A stretch of 64,000 bases of DNA from Calditrichia bacterium (GTDB lineage: Bacteria > Calditrichota > Calditrichia > RBG-13-44-9 > J075), in contig JACKAP010000001.1 in NCBI GenBank assembly GCA_020635015.1, positions 682,001 through 746,000 of the forward strand, given 5' to 3'. This document shows positions 18,676 through 28,033 of the stretch, one piece after another. The notes under the pieces were generated by a model, which saw nothing but the letters and a program-made list of their open reading frames with translations, did not search any database and was not told where the DNA came from. How positions within the stretch are numbered: the first letter of the stretch is position 1; each line of letters begins with the position of its first letter. A program made the translations under genes and the position numbers.

Positions 18676-19050
18676 TTGCCAACAGTTAATCAATTGATTC
18701 GCTCTGGGCGCAAAAAAATCGAGAAAAAAACGAAGGCGCGTGCGCTCGGAAATTGCCCGCAAAAACGGGGGGTATGTACCCGGGTATATACCACTACGCC
18801 GAAAAAGCCGAATTCGGCTTTGCGTAAAGTAGCGCGGGTTCGTCTGACCAACGGTATTGAGGTCACTGCTTACATCCCGGGTGAAGGTCATAATCTCCAG
18901 GAGCACTCGATTGTGATGATTCGCGGCGGTCGTGTGAAGGATCTGCCGGGTGTGCGTTATCATATTATCCGCGGCACGCTGGATACCAGCGGGGTGGCGG
19001 ATCGCAGACAAGGGCGTTCGAAATACGGCGCAAAGAGACCCAAGAAATAA
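18676..19050 (+). CDS. rpsL: 30S ribosomal protein uS12
   Basis: 124 aa. Decoding-centre protein. KKPNSALRKV is present with the lysine that streptomycin-sensitive strains carry. GRVKDLPGVRYHIIRG, holding the second streptomycin site, is also wild type. Start codon TTG, five bases after AGGAGG. First gene of the str cluster. Confidence 0.98.
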   Translation: MPTVNQLIRSGRKKIEKKTKARALGNCPQKRGVCTRVYTTTPKKPNSALRKVARVRLTNGIEVTAYIPGEGHNLQEHSIVMIRGGRVKDLPGVRYHIIRGTLDTSGVADRRQGRSKYGAKRPKK

Positions 19051-19070
19051 ACCGTGGCTGAGGAATAGAG

Positions 19071-19538
19071 ATGAGACGTAGAAAAGCACCTGAAAGAAAA
19101 GTGTTGCCCGATCCCAAGTATCATAGTGAGTTGGTGAGCAAGTTTATCAATGGGTTAATGCTGGAAGGCAAGCGTAGTAAGGCGGAAACGATCTTCTACG
19201 ATAGTATGGATATTATCGAGTCAAAGTTAAAAAAAGATCCACTGGAAGTGTTCCGCAAGGCGATGGACAATGTGGCACCGATGTTGGAAGTGCGCTCCCG
19301 CCGGGTGGGTGGGGCAACCTATCAGGTGCCGGTGGAAGTGCGGGAAAAGCGCCGCCGTTCGCTGGCGATTCGCTGGCTGGTGTCTTTTTCGCGTAAACGG
19401 TCGGAGTCGACCATGGCGGAACGGCTGGCCGCTGAGCTGATGGCCGCCTTCCGCGGAGAAGGCTCCGCGGTGAAGAAGCGGGAAGATACCCACAAGATGG
19501 CGGAAGCGAACAAAGCCTTTGCCCATTTCCGGTGGTAA
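19071..19538 (+). CDS. rpsG: 30S ribosomal protein uS7
   Basis: 155 aa. Nucleates assembly of the 30S head and lines the E site. The N-terminus MRRRKAPER and the GGATYQVPVEVREKRR segment (about residues 82-97) are family hallmarks. ATG after GAGGA, 20 nt after rpsL. In E. coli uS7 represses this operon; no such element was identified here. Confidence 0.98.
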   Translation: MRRRKAPERKVLPDPKYHSELVSKFINGLMLEGKRSKAETIFYDSMDIIESKLKKDPLEVFRKAMDNVAPMLEVRSRRVGGATYQVPVEVREKRRRSLAIRWLVSFSRKRSESTMAERLAAELMAAFRGEGSAVKKREDTHKMAEANKAFAHFRW

Positions 19539-19580
19539 TGCGCAACAGATGATTAGGAATGAGACAGGAATATAAATAAA

Positions 19581-21665
19581 ATGGCAAAGCGATTTCCTTT
19601 AGAGAAAACTAGAAATATCGGCATCATGGCTCATATTGACGCCGGTAAGACGACCACGACCGAACGGATTCTGTTCTACACCGGTGTGTTGCACCGGATG
19701 GGAGAAGTGCACGAAGGGTCGGCGACGATGGACTGGATGGAGCAAGAGAAAGAACGGGGGATTACCATCACCTCGGCGGCGACCAGTTGCTCCTGGAAAG
19801 ATTATCGAATTAATATTATTGATACCCCCGGCCACGTCGATTTTACTGCCGAAGTTGAGCGCTCCCTGCGGGTGCTCGATGGTGCCGTGGCCCTCTTTTG
19901 TGCGGTCGGTGGCGTAGAGCCGCAGTCAGAGACGGTATGGCGCCAGGCCGACAAATACGGTGTGCCGCGTATCGCCTTTGTTAATAAGATGGACCGGGTC
20001 GGTGCCGATTTTTACAATGTGCTGGAGATGATGAAGCTGCGGCTGGGGGCTCACCCGGTGGCGCTGCATATCCCGATCGGCGACGGCGACATGTTTACCG
20101 GCCTGATTGATCTGGTGAATCAGAAAGCGGTGCTCTTTGATGAATCTTCCCTCGGGATGAAGATTATCGAAGATGAGATCCCGCGCGACCTGATGAGCAA
20201 AGCGGATGAATATCGCACCAAGATGATAGAGGCGGCGGCAGATTTTGATGATGACCTGATGAGCAAATATCTTGATGGCGAAGAGATTACGGCGAAGGAA
20301 GTGATGGCGGCGCTCCGCAAAGGCACGCTTCAGAATCACATCGTGCCGGTGCTGCTGGGTTCGGCCTTTAAGAACAAGGGCGTGCAGCGACTCCTCGACG
20401 CTGTAATCGATTATCTCCCCTCCCCGACAGATGTTCCTCCCGTTGAAGGTGAAGATCCCCGTTCTGGAAAAATGGTTTCCCGCAAACCTCAGGATGACGA
20501 ACCGTTTACCGCCCTGGCGTTTAAAATTATGACCGATCCCTATGTCGGAAAACTGACCTATTTCCGGGTTTACAGCGGCTCCAGCAAGGCGGGCAGCTAT
20601 GTGCAAAATGTGATTTCCGATAAAAAAGAACGCCTCGGGCGCCTGTTGCGGATGCATGCCAACAGCCGGGAGGATGTGGAAGAAGTATTTACCGGCGACA
20701 TTGTAGCGGCGGTGGGGTTGAAGCATACCCGCACCGGCGACTCTCTGGCGGCGCCGGATAAGCCGGTCGTCTTGGAAGCGATGAAGTTTCCTGAGCCGGT
20801 GATTTCGGTGGCGATCGAGCCGAAAACCAAGGCAGATGCCGATAAGCTGTCGCAGTCGCTGATGAAGTTGAGCGACGAAGACCCCACCTTCCGGGTTTCT
20901 ACCGAAGAAGAGACCGGCCAGACCCTGATCAGTGGGATGGGCGAATTGCACCTGGAAATTATCGTCGACCGCCTGCTGCGGGAATTCCGGGTCGATGCCC
21001 GGGTTGGCAAGCCGCAGGTATCCTATAAGGAAACCATCACTCGTCAGGTCAAGACCGAAGGCAAGTTCGTCCGCCAAAGTGGTGGCCGCGGCCAGTACGG
21101 CCACGTGTATATCGAGGTGGAGCCGAATGAAAAAGGCAAGGGTTTCGAGTTCGAGGACAAGATCGTCGGAGGCGTCGTGCCGCGGGAATATATCAACTCG
21201 GTCAAAAACGGGATTGAAGAAGCCCTGCGCAACGGCATCATGGCCGGCTATCCAGTGGTGGATGTGAAAGTCGCACTGGTGGACGGTTCTTATCACGAAG
21301 TCGACTCCAGTGAAATGGCGTTTAAAATTGCCGGTTCGATGGCGATCAAGAATGCCCTGCAAAAAGCGGGGTCGATTTTACTGGAGCCGGTGATGGATGT
21401 AGAAGTGGTCGTACCGGAAGAGTATATGGGCGATGTGATTGGCGACCTGAACTCTCGGCGCGGCAAGATCAGCGGCATTTTGCCGCGCAAAGATGCGCAG
21501 GTAGTGGAGGCATTTGTGCCGTTGGCGGAAATGTTCGGTTATGCCACGTCGCTGCGATCCCTGACCCAGGGACGGGCAGTTTATACAATGCAATTCGATC
21601 ACTATCAACCGCTGCCGCAGAGTTTGGCGGATCAGGTGATCGAAAAACTTAAAGGTGTCAAATAA
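19581..21665 (+). CDS. fusA: elongation factor G
   Basis: 694 aa. Translocase GTPase. G1 AHIDAGKTT at residues 17-25, DTPGH for G3, NKMD for G4. Domains I-V are all present, and the GGRGQYGHV region opens domain IV. It is placed in the classic rpsL-rpsG-fusA order, but rpsJ follows after 20 nt without a second tuf gene. Confidence 0.98.
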   Translation: MAKRFPLEKTRNIGIMAHIDAGKTTTTERILFYTGVLHRMGEVHEGSATMDWMEQEKERGITITSAATSCSWKDYRINIIDTPGHVDFTAEVERSLRVLDGAVALFCAVGGVEPQSETVWRQADKYGVPRIAFVNKMDRVGADFYNVLEMMKLRLGAHPVALHIPIGDGDMFTGLIDLVNQKAVLFDESSLGMKIIEDEIPRDLMSKADEYRTKMIEAAADFDDDLMSKYLDGEEITAKEVMAALRKGTLQNHIVPVLLGSAFKNKGVQRLLDAVIDYLPSPTDVPPVEGEDPRSGKMVSRKPQDDEPFTALAFKIMTDPYVGKLTYFRVYSGSSKAGSYVQNVISDKKERLGRLLRMHANSREDVEEVFTGDIVAAVGLKHTRTGDSLAAPDKPVVLEAMKFPEPVISVAIEPKTKADADKLSQSLMKLSDEDPTFRVSTEEETGQTLISGMGELHLEIIVDRLLREFRVDARVGKPQVSYKETITRQVKTEGKFVRQSGGRGQYGHVYIEVEPNEKGKGFEFEDKIVGGVVPREYINSVKNGIEEALRNGIMAGYPVVDVKVALVDGSYHEVDSSEMAFKIAGSMAIKNALQKAGSILLEPVMDVEVVVPEEYMGDVIGDLNSRRGKISGILPRKDAQVVEAFVPLAEMFGYATSLRSLTQGRAVYTMQFDHYQPLPQSLADQVIEKLKGVK

Positions 21666-21685
21666 GCGAAAAAAGGGGATTTACG

Positions 21686-21994
21686 GTGGCAGGTCAAAGC
21701 ATACGTATTAAGCTGAAAGCATACGATCATCATCTGATCGACAAGTCGTCGGAAAAAATCATTACGACGGCCAAAACAACCGGTGCGCTGATATCGGGCC
21801 CGATACCTTTGCCGACCAAAAGAAGTGTGTTTACGGTGTTGCGGTCTCCGCATGTCGATAAAAAATCTCGCGAGCAATTCGAGGTGCGTATTCACAAACG
21901 CCTGATCGATATTCATAATGCGACCAACAAGACGATCGATCAATTGATGAAGCTGGAATTGCCGGCGGGCGTCGACATCGAGATTAAAACCTGA
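21686..21994 (+). CDS. rpsJ: 30S ribosomal protein uS10
   Basis: 102 aa. Head protein of the 30S subunit, also NusE in antitermination complexes. RIKLKAYDHHLID opens the protein, and GPIPLPTK with the RSPHVDKKSREQFE segment follows. Start codon GTG after AAGGGG. It begins the S10 cluster without a promoter of its own that can be seen. Confidence 0.98.
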   Translation: MAGQSIRIKLKAYDHHLIDKSSEKIITTAKTTGALISGPIPLPTKRSVFTVLRSPHVDKKSREQFEVRIHKRLIDIHNATNKTIDQLMKLELPAGVDIEIKT

Positions 21995-22025
21995 TTGATA
22001 AGAAGAAAACAGTCTGGAGAAAGTG

Positions 22026-22649
22026 ATGAGCGGTTTGCTGGGTAAAAAAATAGGCATGACGCGAATTTTCGACGATAAAGGGAACGCGGTGCCGGTGACG
22101 GTAGTGCAAGCCGGGCCCTGTTTCGTCACGCAAGTGAAGACGGTTGAAAATGACGGCTACAATGCTGTGCAATTGGGCTATGATCCCAAAAAAGAGAAAA
22201 ACACCACCAAGCCGATTCTGGGGCATCTGAAAAAGGCCAATGTTCCGGCGTTGCGGGTGCTCAAAGAATTCAAAATGGCTGCCGATGTCGAGGTAAAGCT
22301 GGGTGATGTGGTGAAAGCCGATATTTTCCAGGCCGGCGAGATGGTAAAAGTGTCCGGCTGGAGCAAAGGGCGCGGTTTTACCGGGGTGATCAAGCGCCAC
22401 AACTTTGGCGGCGGTCGGAAGACCCACGGTCAATCCGACCGTTATCGCGCGCCGGGCTCGATCGGGCAGAGTTCCTATCCGTCAAAAGTGTTTAAAGGCA
22501 CCCGGATGGCCGGCCGGACGGGGAATCGCTATATGACGGTGAAGGGGCTGCGCATCGTGAAGGTCGATGCTGAGAACAATCTGATTTTTGTAAAAGGTGC
22601 GATTCCCGGTGCCCGGAACAGTTATGTGGAAATTTACAAGCAACGATAA
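22026..22649 (+). CDS. rplC: 50S ribosomal protein uL3
   Basis: 207 aa. Early-assembly protein reaching to the peptidyl-transferase centre. The long central extension holds GWSKGRGFTGVIKRHNFGGG and the HGQS motif whose Gln is methylated in enteric bacteria. A GTG at 22023 opens the frame, but GGAGA spacing favours ATG at 22026. Confidence 0.97.
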   Translation: MSGLLGKKIGMTRIFDDKGNAVPVTVVQAGPCFVTQVKTVENDGYNAVQLGYDPKKEKNTTKPILGHLKKANVPALRVLKEFKMAADVEVKLGDVVKADIFQAGEMVKVSGWSKGRGFTGVIKRHNFGGGRKTHGQSDRYRAPGSIGQSSYPSKVFKGTRMAGRTGNRYMTVKGLRIVKVDAENNLIFVKGAIPGARNSYVEIYKQR

Positions 22650-22673
22650 ATCGGTTAACAAGTGGGTATAGAC

Positions 22674-23303
22674 ATGGAATTAATGGTTTTTAAAACAGAC
22701 GGCAGCGAGACGAAAGATAAAGTCGTCCTGAACCCGGAAGTCTTCGAGATTGAGCCGAATGATCACGTGTTGTATCTGGCGGTAAAAGCGTATCTGGCCA
22801 ATCAGCGCCAGGGCACCCACAGCGTAAAGAACCGTTCGGCGGTTGCCGGTGGTGGCAAAAAGCCTTTTCGCCAAAAGGGCACCGGCCGGGCGCGTCAGGG
22901 CACTATCCGCGCCCCGCATATGGTCGGCGGCGGCCGGGCCTTTGGTCCGGTACCACGCGATTACCGCCAGGAGCTGCCGAAGAAAGTCAGCCGTCTGGCC
23001 AGAAAGTCGGCGCTGTCCTATAAAGCCAAAGATCAAAAGATTGTTGTGGTGGAAGACTTTCAATTTGAGGCGCCGAAAACCCGAGAATTTGTGGAGATGC
23101 TGAAGAACCTCAAGATTGATGATCGGAAAGTGTTGTTGTTGACGACTGATTACGATATGAATCTTTACAAGTCGGCCCGTAATATTCCGTACAAGGCCGT
23201 GCTCAAGGCGCCGCAATTCTCCGCTTATGACGTGCTGAATGCCAATGTGGTGGTGCTTCAGAAAGGTGCGGTTGAAATTCTAAATGAGGTGCTTGGCAAA
23301 TGA
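22674..23303 (+). CDS. rplD: 50S ribosomal protein uL4
   Basis: 209 aa. Lines the exit tunnel. The extended loop GGGKKPFRQKGTGRARQG (about residues 60-77) is conserved. The frame is open from a GTG at 22662; Met at 22674 gives the family N-terminus (MELMVFKTDG). The stop overlaps the rplW start by 4 nt. Confidence 0.96.
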   Translation: MELMVFKTDGSETKDKVVLNPEVFEIEPNDHVLYLAVKAYLANQRQGTHSVKNRSAVAGGGKKPFRQKGTGRARQGTIRAPHMVGGGRAFGPVPRDYRQELPKKVSRLARKSALSYKAKDQKIVVVEDFQFEAPKTREFVEMLKNLKIDDRKVLLLTTDYDMNLYKSARNIPYKAVLKAPQFSAYDVLNANVVVLQKGAVEILNEVLGK

Positions 23304-23602
23304 AAGATCCCAGAGAGATTATCTTAGAACCGATTATTACTGAAAAAGCCCTGCGTCTAAAGGACAAGGTGAATCAATATATGTTCGTGGTTGATTCCGC
23401 CGCCAACAAAATTGAGATCAAACAGGCGATCGAAAAGCGCTTTGGCGTGAAAGTGACTCAGGTGCGGATCGTGAATGTGAAGGGAAAACCTCGGCAGCGT
23501 TTTGTGCGCCGGGGGCGGGTGAGCGGTTTTACCGCCACCTATAAAAAAGCGATTGTGACCTTGAAAGAAGGCGACACTTTCGATTTTATGGAAAATATCT
23601 AA
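23300..23602 (+). CDS. rplW: 50S ribosomal protein uL23
   Basis: 100 aa. Docking site for trigger factor and SRP at the tunnel exit. EPIITEKAL near the N-terminus and the KAIVTLKEGDTFDF C-terminus are typical. Its ATG overlaps the rplD stop (ATGA), so the two are coupled. Confidence 0.97.
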   Translation: MKDPREIILEPIITEKALRLKDKVNQYMFVVDSAANKIEIKQAIEKRFGVKVTQVRIVNVKGKPRQRFVRRGRVSGFTATYKKAIVTLKEGDTFDFMENI

Positions 23603-23624
23603 GACCGGTGTGGAGATTTATATC

Positions 23625-24449
23625 ATGGCTTTAAAAAAATATAAACCGACGACCCCCGACTTGCGTTTCCGGGTGGATGTTTCCCGGGAAGGGTTGACCA
23701 AAGAAAAACCGGAACGTTCCCTGACGGTGTCACTGTCCAAATCGGGCGGGCGTAACAACCAGGGCCGGGTAACATCCTGGCAGCGTGGAGGTGGACACAA
23801 GCGGAAATACCGGGTGATCGACTTCAAACGCAACAAGCGGGATATTCCGGCGGTGGTCAGCTCGATTCAATATGACCCGAACCGCAGCGCCAATATTGCG
23901 CTGCTAACCTACGCCGACGGCGAGAAGCGTTATATTCTGGCGCCGCAAGGTTTGAAAGTCGGAGACAAGCTAATGGCCGGGGAAAGCGCGGAAGTGCGCG
24001 TGGGTAATGCCCTGCCGCTGGCAAAGATTCCGCTGGGCATGACGGTGCACAACATTGAAATGGTGCCGGGCAAGGGTGGCCAAGTGGCTCGTAGCGCCGG
24101 TGCCGGGGTGCAGTTGATGGCCCGGGAAGGCAGCTATGCCTTGCTGAAAATGCCTTCCGGTGAGATTCGCCGCTTTCGGGTGGAATGTTACGCGACTCTC
24201 GGCAATGTCGGCAATTCCGATCACTTGAACGTTTCCTTGGGCAAAGCCGGACGTACCCGCTGGCGGGGGCGCCGACCCCATGTGCGCGGGGTGGCCATGA
24301 ACCCGATCGACCACCCGATGGGTGGGGGTGAAGGGCGCTCTTCCGGGGGCCGCCATCCCTGTTCACCCTGGGGGCAGCTGTCGAAAGGCTTGAAAACCCG
24401 TAAAAAACATAAATCGTCTGATAAGCTGATTGTTAAACGTCGTAAGTAA
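23625..24449 (+). CDS. rplB: 50S ribosomal protein uL2
   Basis: 274 aa. Needed for subunit joining and peptidyl transfer. The C-terminal box with MNPIDHPMGGGEG, including the functionally important His, is intact. The frame is open from 23610, but the family N-terminus MALKKYKPTTP starts at 23625 behind GGAGA. Confidence 0.97.
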   Translation: MALKKYKPTTPDLRFRVDVSREGLTKEKPERSLTVSLSKSGGRNNQGRVTSWQRGGGHKRKYRVIDFKRNKRDIPAVVSSIQYDPNRSANIALLTYADGEKRYILAPQGLKVGDKLMAGESAEVRVGNALPLAKIPLGMTVHNIEMVPGKGGQVARSAGAGVQLMAREGSYALLKMPSGEIRRFRVECYATLGNVGNSDHLNVSLGKAGRTRWRGRRPHVRGVAMNPIDHPMGGGEGRSSGGRHPCSPWGQLSKGLKTRKKHKSSDKLIVKRRK

Positions 24450-24460
24450 AGGAATTTTGT

Positions 24461-24745
24461 ATGTCCAGATCTCTTAAAAAAGGCCCATTTATTGATGCGA
24501 AGCTGTATGCCAAGGTTGATGCGCTGAACAGCAGCGGGCAGAAAAAAGTGATTAAAACCTGGGCCCGGCGCAGCACCATTCCGCCGGAGTTTGTCGGGCA
24601 TACCATCGCGGTGCATAACGGCATCAAATTTATTCCGGTATACATCACCGAAAATATGGTCGGTCACAAATTGGGCGAATTTGCCCTGACCCGCACCTAC
24701 CGGGGACATGCCGGCAAGTCGGAAAAGCAATCACGCGTAAGATAA
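24461..24745 (+). CDS. rpsS: 30S ribosomal protein uS19
   Basis: 94 aa. Head protein contacting the 50S subunit and tRNA. SRSLKKGPFID opens it; WARRSTIPPEFVGHTIAVHNG is the conserved core. AAAGGA precedes the ATG, 11 nt after rplB. Confidence 0.98.
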   Translation: MSRSLKKGPFIDAKLYAKVDALNSSGQKKVIKTWARRSTIPPEFVGHTIAVHNGIKFIPVYITENMVGHKLGEFALTRTYRGHAGKSEKQSRVR

Positions 24746-24768
24746 ATTTGTAACCTGGGGAAGTTAAG

Positions 24769-25113
24769 ATGGAAGCTGTTGCGAGACAAAAATATGTCCG
24801 AATGTCGCCGTTAAAAATTCGGCAGGTTTTGGGACTGATCAAAGACAAAGACGTTGAGCAGGCTTTGAACATTCTGCACTACATGCCCAAACGGGCGGCC
24901 AAAGTGCTGGAGAAAACGCTCCGTTCAGCGGTGGCGAACTTCTTTGTGAATGAGGAGGCATCCAAGGTATCGCCTCACGATATCTTTATCAAGACTGCTC
25001 ATGTTGACGAAGGCCCGACGCTGCGCCGTTTCCGGCCGATGTCGATGGGCCGGGTCGGCCGTATCCGGCGCCGTACCAGTCATATAACGATTGTAATCGA
25101 AGCGAGAAATTAA
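24769..25113 (+). CDS. rplV: 50S ribosomal protein uL22
   Basis: 114 aa. Tunnel constriction protein. RMSPLKIRQVLGLIK near the start and the beta-hairpin tip with GPTLRRFRPMSMGRVGRIRR are intact, so no macrolide-resistance deletion is visible. Confidence 0.97.
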   Translation: MEAVARQKYVRMSPLKIRQVLGLIKDKDVEQALNILHYMPKRAAKVLEKTLRSAVANFFVNEEASKVSPHDIFIKTAHVDEGPTLRRFRPMSMGRVGRIRRRTSHITIVIEARN

Positions 25114-25142
25114 CATAAGCTACGTGCTTTGGAGGAACAGTT

Positions 25143-25778
25143 TTGGGTCAAAAATCTAATCCTATCGGTTATCGCCTCGGGTTTATCAAAACCTGGAATT
25201 CGCAGTGGTTTGATGAACGGCATTTTGCGGAAAAGCTGAACGAAGACTTGCTGATCCGGCGGTATATTCAGCGGCGGATGTCTGATGGCGCAGTGTCGAA
25301 AATTGGTATCGAGCGCACTGCCCGGCGGGTTCTGATCACCATCTTTACCGCCCGCCCGGGTGTGGTCATCGGTAAAAAAGGCGCGGAAGTGGACAAGCTG
25401 AAGGAAGAACTGAAGAAACTGGTAAAGCGGGATATTCAGATCAATATCAGCGAAGTGAAGCATCCGGAAGCCGATGCATTTCTGGTGGCCCAAAATATCG
25501 CCCGTCAGTTGGAAGGCAAGGTGTCGTTCCGCCGGGCCATGAAGCGTGCGATCACTTCGTCGATGCGCCTGGGTGCGGAAGGTATCAAGATTACCTGCTC
25601 CGGTCGCCTGGGTGGTGCGGAAATGGCCCGGACCGAAAGTTACAAAGACGGCCGGATCCCGCTGCATACCTTGCGCGCCGACATTGATTATGCCACCACC
25701 ACCGCCCATACCACCTATGGCACCATCGGCGTGAAAGTGTGGATTTACAACGGCGAAGTTATCGGATCTAAATCTTGA
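25143..25778 (+). CDS. rpsC: 30S ribosomal protein uS3
   Basis: 211 aa. mRNA entry-tunnel protein with a KH domain (GVVIGKKGAEVDKLKEEL, about residues 73-90). MGQKSNPIGYRLG opens the protein. Start codon TTG, seven bases after GGAGG. Confidence 0.98.
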   Translation: MGQKSNPIGYRLGFIKTWNSQWFDERHFAEKLNEDLLIRRYIQRRMSDGAVSKIGIERTARRVLITIFTARPGVVIGKKGAEVDKLKEELKKLVKRDIQINISEVKHPEADAFLVAQNIARQLEGKVSFRRAMKRAITSSMRLGAEGIKITCSGRLGGAEMARTESYKDGRIPLHTLRADIDYATTTAHTTYGTIGVKVWIYNGEVIGSKS

Positions 25779-25791
25779 GGAGAATGAATCC

Positions 25792-26211
25792 ATGTTAATG
25801 CCGAAGAGAGTAAAATACCGAAAAAAACAACGCGGCCGTAAGAGCGGCATGGCGATGCGCGGCAGTAGTGTGGCTTTCGGCGAGTACGGCTTGAAAGCAC
25901 TGGAAGCGCACTGGATCACCAGCCGCCAGATCGAGGCTGCCCGTATTGCTATGACCCGTTACATCAAGCGGGGCGGCAAAGTTTGGATTCGTATCTTCCC
26001 GGACAAGCCGGTAACCAAGAAGCCGGCGGAAACCCGGATGGGTAAAGGGAAGGGGTCACCGGAATACTGGGTGGCGGTCGTTAAACCCGGACGGGTGATG
26101 TTTGAACTGGCCGGGGTGCCGGAAGATATTGCCAAAGAGGCGATGCGTCTGGCGGCCCATAAACTGCCGATCAAAACCAAATTTGTAAGTCGTAAAGAAG
26201 GTGGAGAATAA
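25792..26211 (+). CDS. rplP: 50S ribosomal protein uL16
   Basis: 139 aa. Sits at the A-site side of the peptidyl-transferase centre. MLMPKRVKYRKKQRG at the start and RIFPDKPVTKKPAETRMGKG in the middle are diagnostic. ATG after TTGAGGAG. Confidence 0.98.
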   Translation: MLMPKRVKYRKKQRGRKSGMAMRGSSVAFGEYGLKALEAHWITSRQIEAARIAMTRYIKRGGKVWIRIFPDKPVTKKPAETRMGKGKGSPEYWVAVVKPGRVMFELAGVPEDIAKEAMRLAAHKLPIKTKFVSRKEGGE

Positions 26212-26217
26212 TCGAAG

Positions 26218-26433
26218 ATGAAGACCTCGGAACTGAGAAGTTTGCCGGTGGAAGAACTCAAGCAAAAGCTGGAAGATCTGGTGGATGAACTGGCAAACCT
26301 GCGCATCCAGAAAGCCACGCACCAGTTGGTGAGTCCCAGCCGTATCCGGGAAGTGCGCCGCGGTATCGCCCGCCACCGCACAATTTTGCGAGAATATGAA
26401 ATGGGTATCTCGAAACCGAAGATAGAATCATAA
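26218..26433 (+). CDS. rpmC: 50S ribosomal protein uL29
   Basis: 71 aa. Two-helix protein at the tunnel exit. The first helix carries ELRSLPVEELKQKLEDL and the second IREVRRGIARHRTILRE, a normal uL29 pattern. It lies 6 nt after rplP. Confidence 0.96.
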   Translation: MKTSELRSLPVEELKQKLEDLVDELANLRIQKATHQLVSPSRIREVRRGIARHRTILREYEMGISKPKIES

Positions 26434-26452
26434 CAGCAGGTGATGGTAAGAT

Positions 26453-26707
26453 ATGGAAAGAGGCATCAGAAAAACCCGTGTTGGCATCGTTGTCAGCGAC
26501 AAAATGGATAAGACGGTGGTGGTCGCTGTGGAACGCCTGGTAAAGCATCCGCTTTACAAAAAGTATATCAAGCAGACGTCCAAATTTAAAGCGCATGACT
26601 CAGAGAATCAGTGTGATATCGGCGACAAGGTGAAGATTATGGAGACCCGGCCGCTGAGCAAAACCAAGCGCTGGCGCGTCGTCGAAATTATTGAAAAGGT
26701 TAAATAA
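26453..26707 (+). CDS. rpsQ: 30S ribosomal protein uS17
   Basis: 84 aa. OB-fold 16S rRNA-binding protein. KTRVGIVVSDKMDKTVVV at the start and GDKVKIMETRPLSKTKRWR later are the family signatures. Order rpmC-rpsQ-rplN is standard. Confidence 0.97.
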   Translation: MERGIRKTRVGIVVSDKMDKTVVVAVERLVKHPLYKKYIKQTSKFKAHDSENQCDIGDKVKIMETRPLSKTKRWRVVEIIEKVK

Positions 26708-26731
26708 GCTTAAGTATCGAGGTTTAAGGCC

Positions 26732-27100
26732 ATGGTTCAAGAACAAACCCGTTTAAACGTTGCTGACAATTCAGGTGCAAAGAAGGTGATGTGCATCCGG
26801 GTATTAGGCGGATCCGGGAAACGCTACGGATCGATTGGTGATATTATTGTAGTGGCGGTGAAAAGCGCAATTCCCAATGCACCGGTGAAAAAAGGAGATG
26901 TCTCCAAAGCGGTGATCGTTCGGACCAAGAAAGAAATTCGCCGTAACGATGGGTCCTATATTCGGTTTGATGAGAATGCCGCTGTATTGCTGGACAATCA
27001 AGGTGAACCGCGGGGGACCCGTATATTCGGACCGGTAGCCCGTGAGCTGCGCGACAAAGACTTTATGAAAATCGTCTCACTGGCGCCGGAAGTATTATAA
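26732..27100 (+). CDS. rplN: 50S ribosomal protein uL14
   Basis: 122 aa, the canonical length. Intersubunit-bridge protein. MVQEQTRLNVADNSGAKKV at the start and a C-terminal GTRIFGPVARELRDKDFMKI are typical. Confidence 0.98.
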   Translation: MVQEQTRLNVADNSGAKKVMCIRVLGGSGKRYGSIGDIIVVAVKSAIPNAPVKKGDVSKAVIVRTKKEIRRNDGSYIRFDENAAVLLDNQGEPRGTRIFGPVARELRDKDFMKIVSLAPEVL

Positions 27101-27117
27101 GATAAGGGTGATGCATT

Positions 27118-27441
27118 ATGAAAAAGGTAAGAAAAGACGACACCGTGTTAATCATCGCCGGCAATGATCGGGGAAAACGTGGCAAAGTGCTGAAAGTGTT
27201 TCCCGAGGAGAGCAAGGTGATTGTAGAGGGCGTGAATATGCGCAAGCGCCATACCCGCCCAACCCAGAAGATGCCCCAAGGCGGGATCCTGGAAATCGAA
27301 GCCCCGATCCATGTTTCCAACGTGAAAGTGGTCGCGCCGAAAGCAAATATCCCCACCCGGATCGGTGTCAAGGTGTTGAAAGACGGCAGCAAGGTCCGTT
27401 ATTGCAAGCATAAAGATTGCGATGGGGAAGAAATAATCTAG
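27118..27441 (+). CDS. rplX: 50S ribosomal protein uL24
   Basis: 107 aa. Assembly initiator with a KOW motif (DTVLIIAGNDRGKRGKVLKV, about residues 7-26). The C-terminus ends in Cys-rich YCKHKDCDGEE. It lies 17 nt after rplN. Confidence 0.97.
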   Translation: MKKVRKDDTVLIIAGNDRGKRGKVLKVFPEESKVIVEGVNMRKRHTRPTQKMPQGGILEIEAPIHVSNVKVVAPKANIPTRIGVKVLKDGSKVRYCKHKDCDGEEII

Positions 27442-27464
27442 CAAAGCAGAAGGATGCGAGAACC

Positions 27465-28016
27465 ATGGGTAACTATACACCTAGATTAAAAGAAAAATTC
27501 CATGAAGAAATTGTACCAGCGTTGATTAAGCGCTTCGAGTACCAGAACATCATGGAAGTGCCGAAGCTGGAAAAGATCAGCCTGAACATGGGCATCGGCG
27601 AAGCCTCTCAGGATGCCAAATTATTGGATAGCGCGATTGAGGACCTGATGATCATCAGTGGTCAGCGGCCATCCGTTACCAAGGCGAAGAAATCGATCTC
27701 GAATTTCAAGCTGCGGGAAGGGATGAAAGTCGGATGCCGGGTGACGCTGCGCGGCGTGCGGATGTATGAATTCCTCGACCGCTTCATCAACCTGGCGGTG
27801 CCGCGGGTGCGTGACTTCCGGGGACTTCCCACCAATTCATTTGACGGGAGGGGCAATTATTCGGTTGGAGCGAAAGAGCAGATCATTTTTCCGGAAATCA
27901 ATGTCGACAAGGTCGACCGGATTCGCGGCTTGAATATCACCTTTGTAACAACTGCCAAGACGGATGAAGAAGCATTCGAATTGCTGAAAAATTTTGGGAT
28001 GCCTTTCAAAAAATAA
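27465..28016 (+). CDS. rplE: 50S ribosomal protein uL5
   Basis: 183 aa. Binds 5S rRNA and contacts P-site tRNA. PRVRDFRGLPTNSFDGRGNY is the diagnostic loop. The frame opens at 27417 inside rplX, but the family N-terminus (MGNYTPRLKEKF) and the AGAAGGA site place the start at 27465, 23 nt after rplX. Confidence 0.97.
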   Translation: MGNYTPRLKEKFHEEIVPALIKRFEYQNIMEVPKLEKISLNMGIGEASQDAKLLDSAIEDLMIISGQRPSVTKAKKSISNFKLREGMKVGCRVTLRGVRMYEFLDRFINLAVPRVRDFRGLPTNSFDGRGNYSVGAKEQIIFPEINVDKVDRIRGLNITFVTTAKTDEEAFELLKNFGMPFKK

Positions 28017-28033
28017 GTAAGGGGAGATTTACC